NCBI RefSeq assembly: GCF_026341035.1
Contig: NZ_JAPEOQ010000002.1
Location: 3,348,001-3,412,000, forward strand
DNA: 64,000 nucleotides
Source: Streptomyces sp. NBC_01016
Lineage (GTDB): Bacteria > Actinomycetota > Actinomycetes > Streptomycetales > Streptomycetaceae
Direction of reading: 5' to 3'
In this document: positions 53,487-61,861 of the stretch, piece by piece
Numbering within the stretch: position 1 is the first letter of the stretch
Layout of the letters: every line of letters begins with the position of its first letter
Position numbers and translations under genes: made by a program
The notes under the pieces: model-generated
What the model saw: only the letters and a program-made list of their open reading frames with translations
Databases searched by the model: none
What the model was told of the DNA's origin: nothing

Positions 53487-55403
53487 ATGACTTCAACGCC
53501 CAAAGAGTCACCCAAGGTCCCGTCCCATCCCGCGCAGCCGATCATCAACCGGAACCAGGCGGACCTGCGCTCGCGCCTCCCGTTCGAGGACACCCAGGAC
53601 TTCGAGGACGCCGCACGGGGGCTCATCGCCCGGCGGACGCCCAGCGCCGTCGAGGCCGCGGACGGCACCGTCGTCTGGGACAACGACACGTACGCCTTCC
53701 TCGGGGCCGAGGCGCCCGACACGGTGAACCCCAGCCTGTGGCGGCAGTCCCAACTCGTCGCGCAGCAGGGCCTGTTCGAGGTCGTCGAGGGCATCTATCA
53801 GGTGCGCGGTCTCGACCTGTCGAACATCACGTTCGTCGAGGGTGCCACCGGTGTGATCGTGATCGACCCGCTGATCTCGACCGAGACCGCGGCGGCGGCC
53901 CTCGCCCTGTACCGGGAGCACCGCGGCGAGCGCCCGGTCACCGGCGTCCTCTACACCCACTCGCACGTCGACCACTTCGGCGGCGTCAAGGGTGTCACCA
54001 CGCAGGAGGACGTCGACGCCGGGCGGGTGCCCGTGATCGCGCCGGAGGACTTCACCGAGCACGCCGTGGCCGAGAACGTGTACGCGGGTACCGCGATGGC
54101 CCGCCGCGCCGCCTACATGTTCGGGGCGGCGCTCGCGCGCGGTCCGCAGGGGCAGGTCGGCGCCGGGCTCGGCCAGACCAACTCGACCGGCACCGTGACC
54201 CTGATCCCGCCGACCGTGACCATCACCACGACGGGTCAGGAGGAGACCGTCGACGGGGTGCGCATGGTCTTCCAGATGGCGCCCGACACCGAGGCCCCGG
54301 CCGAACTCCTCGTCCACTTCCCCGACTTCAGGGCCCTGTGCACCGCGGAGGACGCCACTCACACGCTGCACAACCTGCTGACCCTGCGCGGCGCCGTGGT
54401 GCGTGACCCGCATGTCTGGTCGCATGCGATCACCGAGACGATCGACCTGTTCGGCGACGGGACGGACGTCGTGTTCGCCTCGCACCACTGGCCGACCTGG
54501 GGCCGGGAGCGTGCCATCGCCTTCCTGGAGACCCAGCGGGATCTGTACGGCTACCTCCACGACCAGTCCCTGCGCCTGATCAACAAAGGCTGGACCGGCA
54601 GCGAGATCGCCGAGCACCTCGAACTGCCCCCGGCCCTGGAGAACGCCTGGAACACCCACGGCTATTACGGCTCCGTCAGCCACAACGTCAAGGCCATCTA
54701 TCAGCGCTACATGGGCTGGTTCGACGGCAACCCGGCCCATCTGTGGCAGCACCCGCCCGTCGAGGCCGGCAGGCGCTACGTCGAGTTCATGGGCGGCGCC
54801 GACGCCGTCGTGACCAAGGCCCGCGGCTCCTTCGACACCGGGGACTTTCGCTGGGCGGCCGAGGTGCTCAGCCACGTCGTCTTCGCGGAGCCCGGGCACG
54901 CCGCCGCCCGAACACTGCTCGCCGACACCCTCGAACAGCTCGGTTACGGCGCGGAGAACGGCATCTGGCGCAACTTCTTCCTCTCCGGCGCCACCGAACT
55001 GCGCGAAGGCCGGTTCGGCACGCCCGCGGTCGCCGCGTCGCCGGACCTCATCGCGAATCTCTCTCCGACCAGGCTGTTCGACGCCCTCGCCATCCAGGTC
55101 GACGGCCCCAAGGCGTGGAACGAGAAGCTCGCCGTCGACATCCTGCTCACCGACGTCGACGAGCGCTACAGGGTCCGCCTCGCCAACGGGGTGCTCACCT
55201 ACAGCTCCGCACCGCAGAGGACCGCGGCCGACGTCAGCCTCACCACCACGGCCCCGGTACTGGCGCGCCTCGCTGTCACCGGTCTGACATCGGAGGGCCT
55301 TGAGCGGGCGGGTGTCCAGGCCGAGGGTGATGTGTCGGCGCTGGCCCGGCTCGCCTCGGTGCTGGACCCCGGCGACCCGGACTTCGCGATCGTCACGCCG
55401 TGA
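53487..55403 (+). CDS. Alkylsulfatase, SdsA1/metallo-beta-lactamase type III
   Basis: 638 residues. Zinc motif THSHVDHFGG at 157-166, further ligands in TAEDATHTLHN and FASHHWPTWG, then the alkylsulfatase dimerisation region and a C-terminal SCP-2-like domain (ILLTDVDERYRVRLANGVLT). Relatives cleave primary or secondary alkyl sulfates such as dodecyl sulfate. No signal peptide. It is mechanistically distinct from the formylglycine sulfatase at 17963-19435. No Shine-Dalgarno is clear before ATG 53487. Confidence 0.93.
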   Translation: MTSTPKESPKVPSHPAQPIINRNQADLRSRLPFEDTQDFEDAARGLIARRTPSAVEAADGTVVWDNDTYAFLGAEAPDTVNPSLWRQSQLVAQQGLFEVVEGIYQVRGLDLSNITFVEGATGVIVIDPLISTETAAAALALYREHRGERPVTGVLYTHSHVDHFGGVKGVTTQEDVDAGRVPVIAPEDFTEHAVAENVYAGTAMARRAAYMFGAALARGPQGQVGAGLGQTNSTGTVTLIPPTVTITTTGQEETVDGVRMVFQMAPDTEAPAELLVHFPDFRALCTAEDATHTLHNLLTLRGAVVRDPHVWSHAITETIDLFGDGTDVVFASHHWPTWGRERAIAFLETQRDLYGYLHDQSLRLINKGWTGSEIAEHLELPPALENAWNTHGYYGSVSHNVKAIYQRYMGWFDGNPAHLWQHPPVEAGRRYVEFMGGADAVVTKARGSFDTGDFRWAAEVLSHVVFAEPGHAAARTLLADTLEQLGYGAENGIWRNFFLSGATELREGRFGTPAVAASPDLIANLSPTRLFDALAIQVDGPKAWNEKLAVDILLTDVDERYRVRLANGVLTYSSAPQRTAADVSLTTTAPVLARLAVTGLTSEGLERAGVQAEGDVSALARLASVLDPGDPDFAIVTP

Positions 55404-55422
55404 GGTTTACCAAGTAAAAAAT

Positions 55423-55443
55423 GTAACTCGGTTACGTTATGAT
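55423..55443 (+). promoter_or_regulatory. Dyad operator and -10 of the NmrA-type gene
   Basis: GTAAC-TCG-GTTAC (55423-55435) is a perfect dyad of the kind bound by HxlR, TetR or MarR regulators. TATGAT at 55438-55443 is a near-consensus -10; 7 bases later comes GTG 55451, fitting a leaderless transcript. The region is locally AT-rich (55406-55443). Confidence 0.55.
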
Positions 55444-55450
55444 GTCTGCC

Positions 55451-56347
55451 GTGATGATCGACAAGGCGCAGCAGACGGACGTAGAGCAGGACAGGGCGCG
55501 CCCCGTCCTCGTGACGGGAGCCACCGGACGGATCGGCCGGGCGGCGGTCGACGAACTTCTGGCCGCGGGCGTGCCCGTGCGGGCGCTCACGCGCGATCCC
55601 GCGGCCGCGGCCCTCCCGGACGGGGTCGAGGTCGTGGCGGGCGACTTCGCCGAGCCCGCCTCGCTCGACCGCGCGCTGCGCGGCGTGCGCTCGGTGTTCC
55701 TCCTGTGGACGGCGCCGCCCGCCACGGCAGGGGCTGTCATCGAGCGGTTCGCGGCCCACACGCGAAGGATCGTCCTCCTCTCTTCGCCGCACCGCACACC
55801 GCACCCGTTCTTCCAGCAGCCCAACCCGATGGCCGAACTGCACTCCGGGATCGAGCGCCTGATCGCGGACTCGGGGCTCGATTCCACGATCCTCAGGCCC
55901 GGCATGTTCGCCTCGAACGTGCGCCTGTGGTGGGAGCCGGCGATCAGTGCGGGCGAACCCGTCCGATGGCCCTACGCCGCCGTGGAGACCGCCCCGATCG
56001 ACGAGCGCGACCTCGCCGCCGTGGCGGCCCGCACCCTGTACGAGGACGGGCACACCGGCGGCGACTACGTCCTCACGGGCCCCGAGGCGCTCACCCACGC
56101 CGAGCAGGTGCGCGTGATCGGCGACGTCATCGGCCGCCCGGTCCCGTTCGAGGAGTTGACGCCGGACGGGTTCCGGCGCGCGACCGAAGGTGTCTGGCCG
56201 CGGCCGGTCGTCGACATGCTGCTCGACGCGTGGGGCGCGAGCGAAGGGCACCCGGCGTACGTGACATCGACGGTGGCCGACATCCTCGGGGTGCCCGCGC
56301 GGACGTTCCGCGAGTGGGTCACCGATCAGTGGAAGGCGCCGCTGTAG
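55451..56347 (+). CDS. NmrA/NAD(P)-binding Rossmann protein
   Basis: 298 residues from GTG 55451; ATGs at 55439, 55442 and 55454 are in-frame alternatives, none with a ribosome site. The cofactor motif VTGATGRIGRAAVDELLAAG is near the N-terminus, followed by VPVRALTRDPAAAAL, typical of NmrA-like regulators and quinone-oxidoreductase-like SDR-a proteins. Its 3' end overlaps the convergent acdS gene by 22 bases. Function unknown. Confidence 0.85.
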   Translation: MMIDKAQQTDVEQDRARPVLVTGATGRIGRAAVDELLAAGVPVRALTRDPAAAALPDGVEVVAGDFAEPASLDRALRGVRSVFLLWTAPPATAGAVIERFAAHTRRIVLLSSPHRTPHPFFQQPNPMAELHSGIERLIADSGLDSTILRPGMFASNVRLWWEPAISAGEPVRWPYAAVETAPIDERDLAAVAARTLYEDGHTGGDYVLTGPEALTHAEQVRVIGDVIGRPVPFEELTPDGFRRATEGVWPRPVVDMLLDAWGASEGHPAYVTSTVADILGVPARTFREWVTDQWKAPL

Positions 56348-57333
56348 GCATTGAGGGCCGGCTGACCGCCGAGATGGGCGTAGAGGACGTTCGAGTCCTT
56401 GGGGATGTCCCCGCCGTGTACGAGGTCGATGAGCCCGGCCATCGACTTGCCCTCGTACACCGGGTCGAGGATCACGCCCTCCAGTTCGCCGGTCAGCCGG
56501 ATCGCGTCCACGGTGGAATCGACCGGGATGCCGTAGCGGTCACCGGCCCAGCCCTCCAGAACGGTGATCTCGTCGTCACGCAACTCCCGTCCGAGGCCGA
56601 TGAGTTCGGCGGTGTTGCGGGCGATCTTCGCCACCTGGGCGCGGGTCTCGTCGATCTTCGCCGAGGCGTCGATGCCGATCACCCGGCGCGGCCGGTCCTG
56701 GCCCGCGAACCCGGCGATCATGCCCGCGTGTGTGCTGCCGGTGACGCTGCACACCACGATCGTGTCGAAGAAGACGCCCAACTCGCTCTCCTGCTGCTCC
56801 ACTTCGTACGCCCAGTTCGCGAAGCCGAGGCCGCCGAGCGGATGGTCGGAGGCTCCGGCGGGAATCGCGTACGGGGTGCCGCCCGCGGCGCGTACGTCCT
56901 CCAGGGCCTGCTGCCAGCTGTCCTTGAAGCCGATGCCGAACCCGGCCTCGACCAGGCGTACATCGGCGCCCATGATCCGGGACAGCAGGATGTTGCCGAC
57001 CTTGTCGTTGACCGCGTCAGGCCAGTCCACCCAGCTCTCCTGCACCAGTACGGCCTTCAGGCCCAACTTGGCGGCGACCGCGGCCACTTGCCGGGTGTGG
57101 TTGGACTGCACGCCGCCGATGCTGACGAGCGTGTCCGCGCCCTGGGCGAGCGCGTCGGGGATCAGATACTCCAGCTTGCGGGTCTTGTTGCCGCCGAAGG
57201 CGAGCCCGGCGTTGCAGTCCTCCCGCTTGGCCCAGACGCGCGGGCCGCCGAGGTGCTTGCTGAGCCGGTCCAGGGGGTGCACGGGGCTGGGGCCGAACAG
57301 GAGGGGGTGGCGCTCGAAGTCGTTCAGGGGCAT
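56326..57333 (-). CDS. acdS: 1-aminocyclopropane-1-carboxylate (ACC) deaminase
   Basis: 335 residues, colinear with Pseudomonas AcdS. PLP Lys50 in LAFGGNKTRKLEYL (Lys51 there), GGVQSNHTRQVAAVAAKLGL, and the residues that separate true ACC deaminase from D-cysteine desulfhydrase: Tyr293-Glu294 in DPVYEGKSM and Leu321 in YAHLGGQPALN, matching Tyr294, Glu295 and Leu322. It splits ACC to 2-oxobutyrate and ammonia, lowering plant ethylene. It follows the MFS gene by 51 bases, last in the M20/MFS/acdS operon. Confidence 0.94.
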   Translation of the reverse strand: MPLNDFERHPLLFGPSPVHPLDRLSKHLGGPRVWAKREDCNAGLAFGGNKTRKLEYLIPDALAQGADTLVSIGGVQSNHTRQVAAVAAKLGLKAVLVQESWVDWPDAVNDKVGNILLSRIMGADVRLVEAGFGIGFKDSWQQALEDVRAAGGTPYAIPAGASDHPLGGLGFANWAYEVEQQESELGVFFDTIVVCSVTGSTHAGMIAGFAGQDRPRRVIGIDASAKIDETRAQVAKIARNTAELIGLGRELRDDEITVLEGWAGDRYGIPVDSTVDAIRLTGELEGVILDPVYEGKSMAGLIDLVHGGDIPKDSNVLYAHLGGQPALNAYSGAFH

Positions 57334-57384
57334 GGGGACTCCTTGCGTGGGCGGGCCCGTCGGGCGCTGGTCATCGGGGGCTGG

Positions 57385-58674
57385 TCATCGGGAGTGGAGG
57401 GTGCGGCGGCGCAGCACGAACAGGCTGGTCAGGCTCGCCACGGCGGCGAACGCCACCCAGTAGCTGGGGGCCGCGGACTGCCCGGTCGTGTCGAGCAGCC
57501 AGGCCGCGATCATCGGGGTGAAGCCGCCGAAGACGGTGACACCGATGTTGTAGCCCACCGCCATGCCGGTCGCGCGGGTCTCGGCCGGGAAGATGCCGGC
57601 CATGAGTGCGCCCATGGGTCCGTAATAGCAGCCCTTGAAGAGCGCCATCACCATGACGACGCCGATCAGCATGGCCAGCGAGGGCGAGGCCACGAGGAGC
57701 GCGAACATCGGGTAGATCAGCAGCAGGACCGCGCCCGCCGCCGGAATCATGATCGCGATCTGGCCCACCCGGTCGGAGAAGTGGCCCGCCACACTCGTCA
57801 CCGCGAGCAGCACCAGACCGCCGGCGAGCGCCGCGATGAAGCCCGTGGAGTCCGGGAGACCCAGGGTCTTCGTCGCGTACGTCGGGATGTACGTGATCAG
57901 GTAGTTGAGGCAGGTCGTGACGGCGAGCAGCCCGATGGTGAGCAGCACACCGGCCTTGTGCTCGCGCAGCATGGTGCGCACCGGCGCACGGACGGGTTCG
58001 GACTCCGGGGCGGTGGTGGGTGGTTCGGGCACGTTGCGGCGGATGTAGAGGCCCACGGGCGCCACGAGCAGGCCGATGAGGAACGGGATCCTGAAGCCCC
58101 ATGAGGTGAGCTGGTCCTCGCTGAGGGTCGAGGTGAGCACGGTGCCGAGGAGGGCCGCGAGCAGTGTGCTGGCGGCCTGGCTGGTGAACTGCCAACTGGC
58201 GGCGAAACCGCGCCGGTTCGGCATGAACTCGACCATCAGTGCCGTCGCGCTGCCGAACTCGCCGCCCGCCGCGAAGCCCTGGATGAGGCGGGCGAGGAGG
58301 ATGCCGATCGGTGCGACCGCGCCGATCGCCGCGTACGACGGCATCACGCAGATCAGCAGCGTGCCCAGTGCCATCAACCCGATCGACCAGGACAGCGCGG
58401 CCTTTCGACCGGCCCGGTCGGCGTACGAACCCAGCACGAGAGCGCCCACGGGCCGGATCAGGAAGGAGACGCCGAAGGTGCCCAGGGTGAGGAGCAAGGA
58501 CACGGCCGGGTCGTCGTTGGTGAAGAAGACCTTCGACAGGTACGTCGCGAAGTAGCTGTAGACCGCGATGTCGTACCACTCCAGGGCGTTGCCGACGCAC
58601 GCCGCGGTGATGATCTTCCCTGGGCTCGGTGTGGTGGCCGCCCGTCCCGTGGTTCTCGCTGGTGGCGCGCTCAC
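57385..58674 (-). CDS. MFS transporter, metabolite:H+ symporter (MHS) type
   Basis: 429 residues with 12 membrane segments. MHS signatures: GNALEWYDIAVYSYFATYLS at the start and GSYADRAGRKAALSWSIGLM between helices 2 and 3, plus RLIQGFAAGGEFGSATALMV. The group carries alpha-ketoglutarate, proline/betaine and other small acids. GTG 58674 overlaps the TGA of the M20 gene (GTGA). Placement suggests import of ACC or an ACC conjugate. Confidence 0.9.
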   Translation of the reverse strand: MSAPPARTTGRAATTPSPGKIITAACVGNALEWYDIAVYSYFATYLSKVFFTNDDPAVSLLLTLGTFGVSFLIRPVGALVLGSYADRAGRKAALSWSIGLMALGTLLICVMPSYAAIGAVAPIGILLARLIQGFAAGGEFGSATALMVEFMPNRRGFAASWQFTSQAASTLLAALLGTVLTSTLSEDQLTSWGFRIPFLIGLLVAPVGLYIRRNVPEPPTTAPESEPVRAPVRTMLREHKAGVLLTIGLLAVTTCLNYLITYIPTYATKTLGLPDSTGFIAALAGGLVLLAVTSVAGHFSDRVGQIAIMIPAAGAVLLLIYPMFALLVASPSLAMLIGVVMVMALFKGCYYGPMGALMAGIFPAETRATGMAVGYNIGVTVFGGFTPMIAAWLLDTTGQSAAPSYWVAFAAVASLTSLFVLRRRTLHSR

Positions 58675-60101
58675 GGGGTGGTCCCGTCGTCGTCGCTGGA
58701 CGGGACCTGCGGGGGCCAGGTGCCGAGCCCGCTGAGTTCGGCGAGATCCCAGAAGAGGCCGGCCATCACCTGGAGCGACTCGCGGACGAGCGGGGCGGGC
58801 AGATGCTCGTCGGGGGCGTGCTGGGAGCAGCCCGGGTAGGAGTGCGGAACCCACACCGTGGGCAGGCCGAGGCCGCGGGAGAAGGCGGAGTTGGGCAGCG
58901 AGCCGGCGAGGTTGGGCAGGAGCGCGGGCGTCGTGCCCGTCGTGCGCTCCAGCGAGTCCAGCGTCCAGCGCACCCAGGGGTTGTCCGGGTCGAGCCGGGT
59001 CGCCTCCATGCCGTAGTCGGCGGTGACGTCGACCATGTCGAAGCCGTGCTCGTCGAGGTGCTTGCGCAGCGCGCCCTCCACGTCGGACGCCTCCAGGCCG
59101 ACGACGAAGCGGAGCTGGCAGTGGGCGCGGGCGGTGCCCGGGATGGCGTTGGTGGGGCTGTCCGGCTGGCCCGTGGTCATGGCCAGGACCTCGATGGTGT
59201 TCCAGGCGAAGAGGCGCTCGTTCGGGGTGAGACCCGGCTCGCCCCAGCCGGGATCGGGGGAGGGCCCGTCGGTGCCGGCGGGGATGTCCGCGAGGGCCCG
59301 GCGCACCTCGTCGGGGATCCCAGCGGGGCGCAGGCCCTCGACGCGGATGCTGCCGCGGTCGTCCACGAGGCAGGCGATCGCGTTGGCCAGCACGGTACCG
59401 GGGTTGCGCAGCAGCCCGCCCAGGTTGCCGGAGTGGTGGGAACCCTCGCGCAGCTCCAGGGAGAGCGTGAAGTTCACGGCGCCGCGGGAGCCGAGGAAGA
59501 CGGTGGGGCGGTCCGTCGCGACGCGCGGGCCGTCGGAGCCGATGAGCAGGTCCGCGGCCAGCAGCCGGCCGCGCTCCTGCTCGCAGAACTCGGCGAGGCC
59601 GGGGGACCCGAACTCCTCACCGGTCTCCAGCAGAAACACGACGTTGTAGCCGAGCGACCCCTGCCGCTGCCCGATGACATGCTCCAGGGCGACGAGATTG
59701 ACCAGGTGCTGCCCCTTGTTGTCGGCGACCCCGCGCCCGTACCAGCGCTCGCCCTCGACGGTGAGCCGCCAGGGATCCAGCCCGGTGCGCCACCGGTCGG
59801 GGTGTCCCGGCTGCACGTCCGCGTGGCCGTAGGTGAGGAGCGTGGGCAGGCCCTCGGCCTCGGTGCGGCGGGCGACCAGGAACGGGTGGCGCGCGGAGAC
59901 GGGGTTCTCCGCGATGTCGACGGCGAACCCCATGCGGTCGAGGCGGGGCGCCACCTCCTCGGCCAAGTAGCGGCGCAGCTCGGGTTCCTGGCGCGGGTCG
60001 TGGCTCTCGGTGGGGACCGCGACGAGGCGGGTGAGTTCTTCCCTGAACGTCCCGGAGTCGAAGTGGTGTGCGGCGCTGTCGATCGCGTCCTGTCTGCTCA
60101 T
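58671..60101 (-). CDS. M20-family metallopeptidase / amidohydrolase
   Basis: 476 residues. M20 metal ligands: His-Asp in LTYGHADVQPG, Asp in GRGVADNKGQHLVN, the Glu-Glu pair in LLETGEEFGSPG, Asp in IGSDGPRVA, and His in VPHSYPGCSQHAPDEHLPA near the end. It hydrolyses a dipeptide or N-acyl amino acid. First gene of the acdS operon, and coupled to the transporter. A natural guess is release of ACC from malonyl- or glutamyl-ACC. ATG 60101 lacks a good ribosome site. Confidence 0.9.
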   Translation of the reverse strand: MSRQDAIDSAAHHFDSGTFREELTRLVAVPTESHDPRQEPELRRYLAEEVAPRLDRMGFAVDIAENPVSARHPFLVARRTEAEGLPTLLTYGHADVQPGHPDRWRTGLDPWRLTVEGERWYGRGVADNKGQHLVNLVALEHVIGQRQGSLGYNVVFLLETGEEFGSPGLAEFCEQERGRLLAADLLIGSDGPRVATDRPTVFLGSRGAVNFTLSLELREGSHHSGNLGGLLRNPGTVLANAIACLVDDRGSIRVEGLRPAGIPDEVRRALADIPAGTDGPSPDPGWGEPGLTPNERLFAWNTIEVLAMTTGQPDSPTNAIPGTARAHCQLRFVVGLEASDVEGALRKHLDEHGFDMVDVTADYGMEATRLDPDNPWVRWTLDSLERTTGTTPALLPNLAGSLPNSAFSRGLGLPTVWVPHSYPGCSQHAPDEHLPAPLVRESLQVMAGLFWDLAELSGLGTWPPQVPSSDDDGTTP

Positions 60102-60180
60102 GGGCCACGACGGTGGCACCGCACGGAAGGGGCCAACAAGGGGTGGTAGGACGTCCGTCGGTGACAATATGGGAACGCGT

Positions 60181-60201
60181 GCGTTGCCGTTGCGGCAACG
60201 C
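60181..60201. promoter_or_regulatory. LysR-type operator between the acdS operon and its regulator
   Basis: GCGTTGCC-N5-GGCAACGC is a perfect dyad. It contains the LysR T-N11-A pattern (TTGCC-N5-GGCAA), 80 bases from the M20 ATG and 61 from the LysR ATG, the expected place for divergent control. Confidence 0.75.
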
Positions 60202-60261
60202 AAACCGGCACGGCATGTATACGAAAAGCGCCTGCGGAGAGAACGCGAGGGTGGAAATCCG

Positions 60262-61161
60262 ATGCCACTGGTCGACCCGGCCCTGAAGTACTTCATCGCC
60301 GTCTTCGAGACGGGATCGGTGAACGCGGCGGCACGCCGTCTCTTCGTCGCGGGCTCCGCCGTGAGTCGCCAACTCGCCCGGCTGGAAAGGGAGGTGGGCG
60401 CCCCGCTCTTCGACCGCCTGCCCAGCGGTGTCATCGCCACCCCGGCCGGGCGCGCGTTCGCGGGCTTCGCGCGGCGGGCGATCCAGGACGCCGAGGCGTT
60501 CACCGACGAGGTGCATCAGCGCCGGACGACGAGGGCGGTCATCACCGTCGCCGCCACGATCGGTGTCACCCACCATCTGCTGCCCGACGTCGCGGCAGGC
60601 TTCCACGCGGCGCACCCGGAGGCCCGCGTCATCCTGCACGTGGCGCGGCCGACGGAGGCGACCCAGATGGTGGCGGAGGGCATCGCCGACTTCGGCGTCA
60701 CGTTCAACATCGCGCTGCCGGCGGGTGTGTCGATCCGTTACACGCAGGAGGCCCCGCTGTGCGCGATCGTCCGCAGGGGGCACCCCCTCGCGGACAAGCA
60801 GGCCGTCTCGGTCCGCGACCTCGTCCGGCACCCGGTGGCCCTGCCCTCGACCGACACCACGAGCCGGCTGCTCCTGGAGGCCTCGGCGGCGGCCCACCAG
60901 CTCACGGTGGAGGGCGTCTTCGAATGCACGACAGTGGACGCCCTCCTGCGCTTCGTGCGCGCCAGCAGCGCGGTCACCCTGGCCAGCCGCGTCACCCTGG
61001 GCCCGTCCGACCGCCGCGCACTGGCCGCCGTCCCCCTGGAAGAAAAGGAATTCCGCCAGCGCACCCTCCAGGTCCAATGCCGCGCCGGCCGCGAACTCCC
61101 GCCCGCCGCGGCGGATTTCATGGACCGGGTCATCGATGCGCTGGGGCATCGGGCGGTGTGA
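60262..61161 (+). CDS. LysR-family transcriptional regulator of the acdS operon
   Basis: 299 residues. N-terminal helix-turn-helix (LKYFIAVFETGSVNAAARRL, AGSAVSRQLARLEREVGAPL) and the LysR substrate-binding domain from about residue 90. ATG 60262 follows a weak GTGGA; an earlier in-frame start overlaps the operator. Divergent from M20-MFS-acdS; many acdS genes are controlled by Lrp-type AcdR, so a LysR here is a different arrangement. Confidence 0.9.
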   Translation: MPLVDPALKYFIAVFETGSVNAAARRLFVAGSAVSRQLARLEREVGAPLFDRLPSGVIATPAGRAFAGFARRAIQDAEAFTDEVHQRRTTRAVITVAATIGVTHHLLPDVAAGFHAAHPEARVILHVARPTEATQMVAEGIADFGVTFNIALPAGVSIRYTQEAPLCAIVRRGHPLADKQAVSVRDLVRHPVALPSTDTTSRLLLEASAAAHQLTVEGVFECTTVDALLRFVRASSAVTLASRVTLGPSDRRALAAVPLEEKEFRQRTLQVQCRAGRELPPAAADFMDRVIDALGHRAV

Positions 61162-61201
61162 GGGTGTTGGGTCCCTGCGGTCGACGGGTGACGATGACCC
61201 C

Positions 61202-61747
61202 ATGACACGTAGACCCGCACCACACTCATGGGAACACCCGGGCATCGAGGTCCGCCCGTCTCCCGTAGGAGGCTCGGGCCTGTTCGCACGGACACCCATC
61301 ACGACCGGAACAACCGTGGCCCGGCTGGGCGGTCGCCTGGTCTCCGACGCGGAACTGCGCGCCCTCCTCGACGACGCCGTCCGCCACCCGGAACGCCCGT
61401 ACGTCGACACGATCGCCGTCGCCGACACGAGCCACCTGGTCCTCCCGCCCCGCAGCGAACAGTCCATCGGCTACAGCAACCACAGCTGCGATCCGAACCT
61501 GTGGTGGGACGGCCCGTACACCCTCGTCGCCCGTCGCGACATCGCGCCGGACGAGGAACTGACCAGCGACTACGCCACCAGTACCTGGGACCCGCGGTTC
61601 GTCCTGGCGTGTGCGTGCGGCGCGAGGAACGGCTGCCGGGGGACCGTCACCGGAAGCGACTGGCGGCTGCCGGAGTTGCAGGAGCGGTACGGCGATCACT
61701 GGGTTCCGGCCGTCCTGGACCGGATCGCCGAGGCGTCGCGGTCATGA
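61202..61747 (+). CDS. SET-domain protein-lysine methyltransferase-like protein
   Basis: 181 residues, essentially one SET domain: VGGSGLFARTPITTGTTVAR, the cofactor/catalytic YSNHSCDPNLWW, the Tyr in ELTSDYATSTWD, and a post-SET Cys cluster (CACGARNGCRG) that would bind zinc. SET proteins methylate lysine in histones or other proteins; bacterial targets are largely unknown. ATG 61202 is 40 bases after the LysR gene. Cofactor S-adenosylmethionine. Confidence 0.87.
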   Translation: MTRRPAPHSWEHPGIEVRPSPVGGSGLFARTPITTGTTVARLGGRLVSDAELRALLDDAVRHPERPYVDTIAVADTSHLVLPPRSEQSIGYSNHSCDPNLWWDGPYTLVARRDIAPDEELTSDYATSTWDPRFVLACACGARNGCRGTVTGSDWRLPELQERYGDHWVPAVLDRIAEASRS

Positions 61748-61796
61748 CCGGCACATATCGCATCGCCCCCCTCGGCAAGACGTGCACCTGGCAAAG

Positions 61797-61834
61797 CGCC
61801 GCGGGCGGGGCAGACAGCTGCCCCGCCCGCGGCG
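61797..61834. terminator. Perfect 16-bp bidirectional terminator hairpin
   Basis: Arms 61797-61812 and 61819-61834 pair perfectly around a 6-base loop, between the convergent SET and MFS genes, 27 bases from the MFS stop. Confidence 0.92.
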
Positions 61835-61861
61835 GTGTGCTCACTCAGTCGTCGGGGACCG

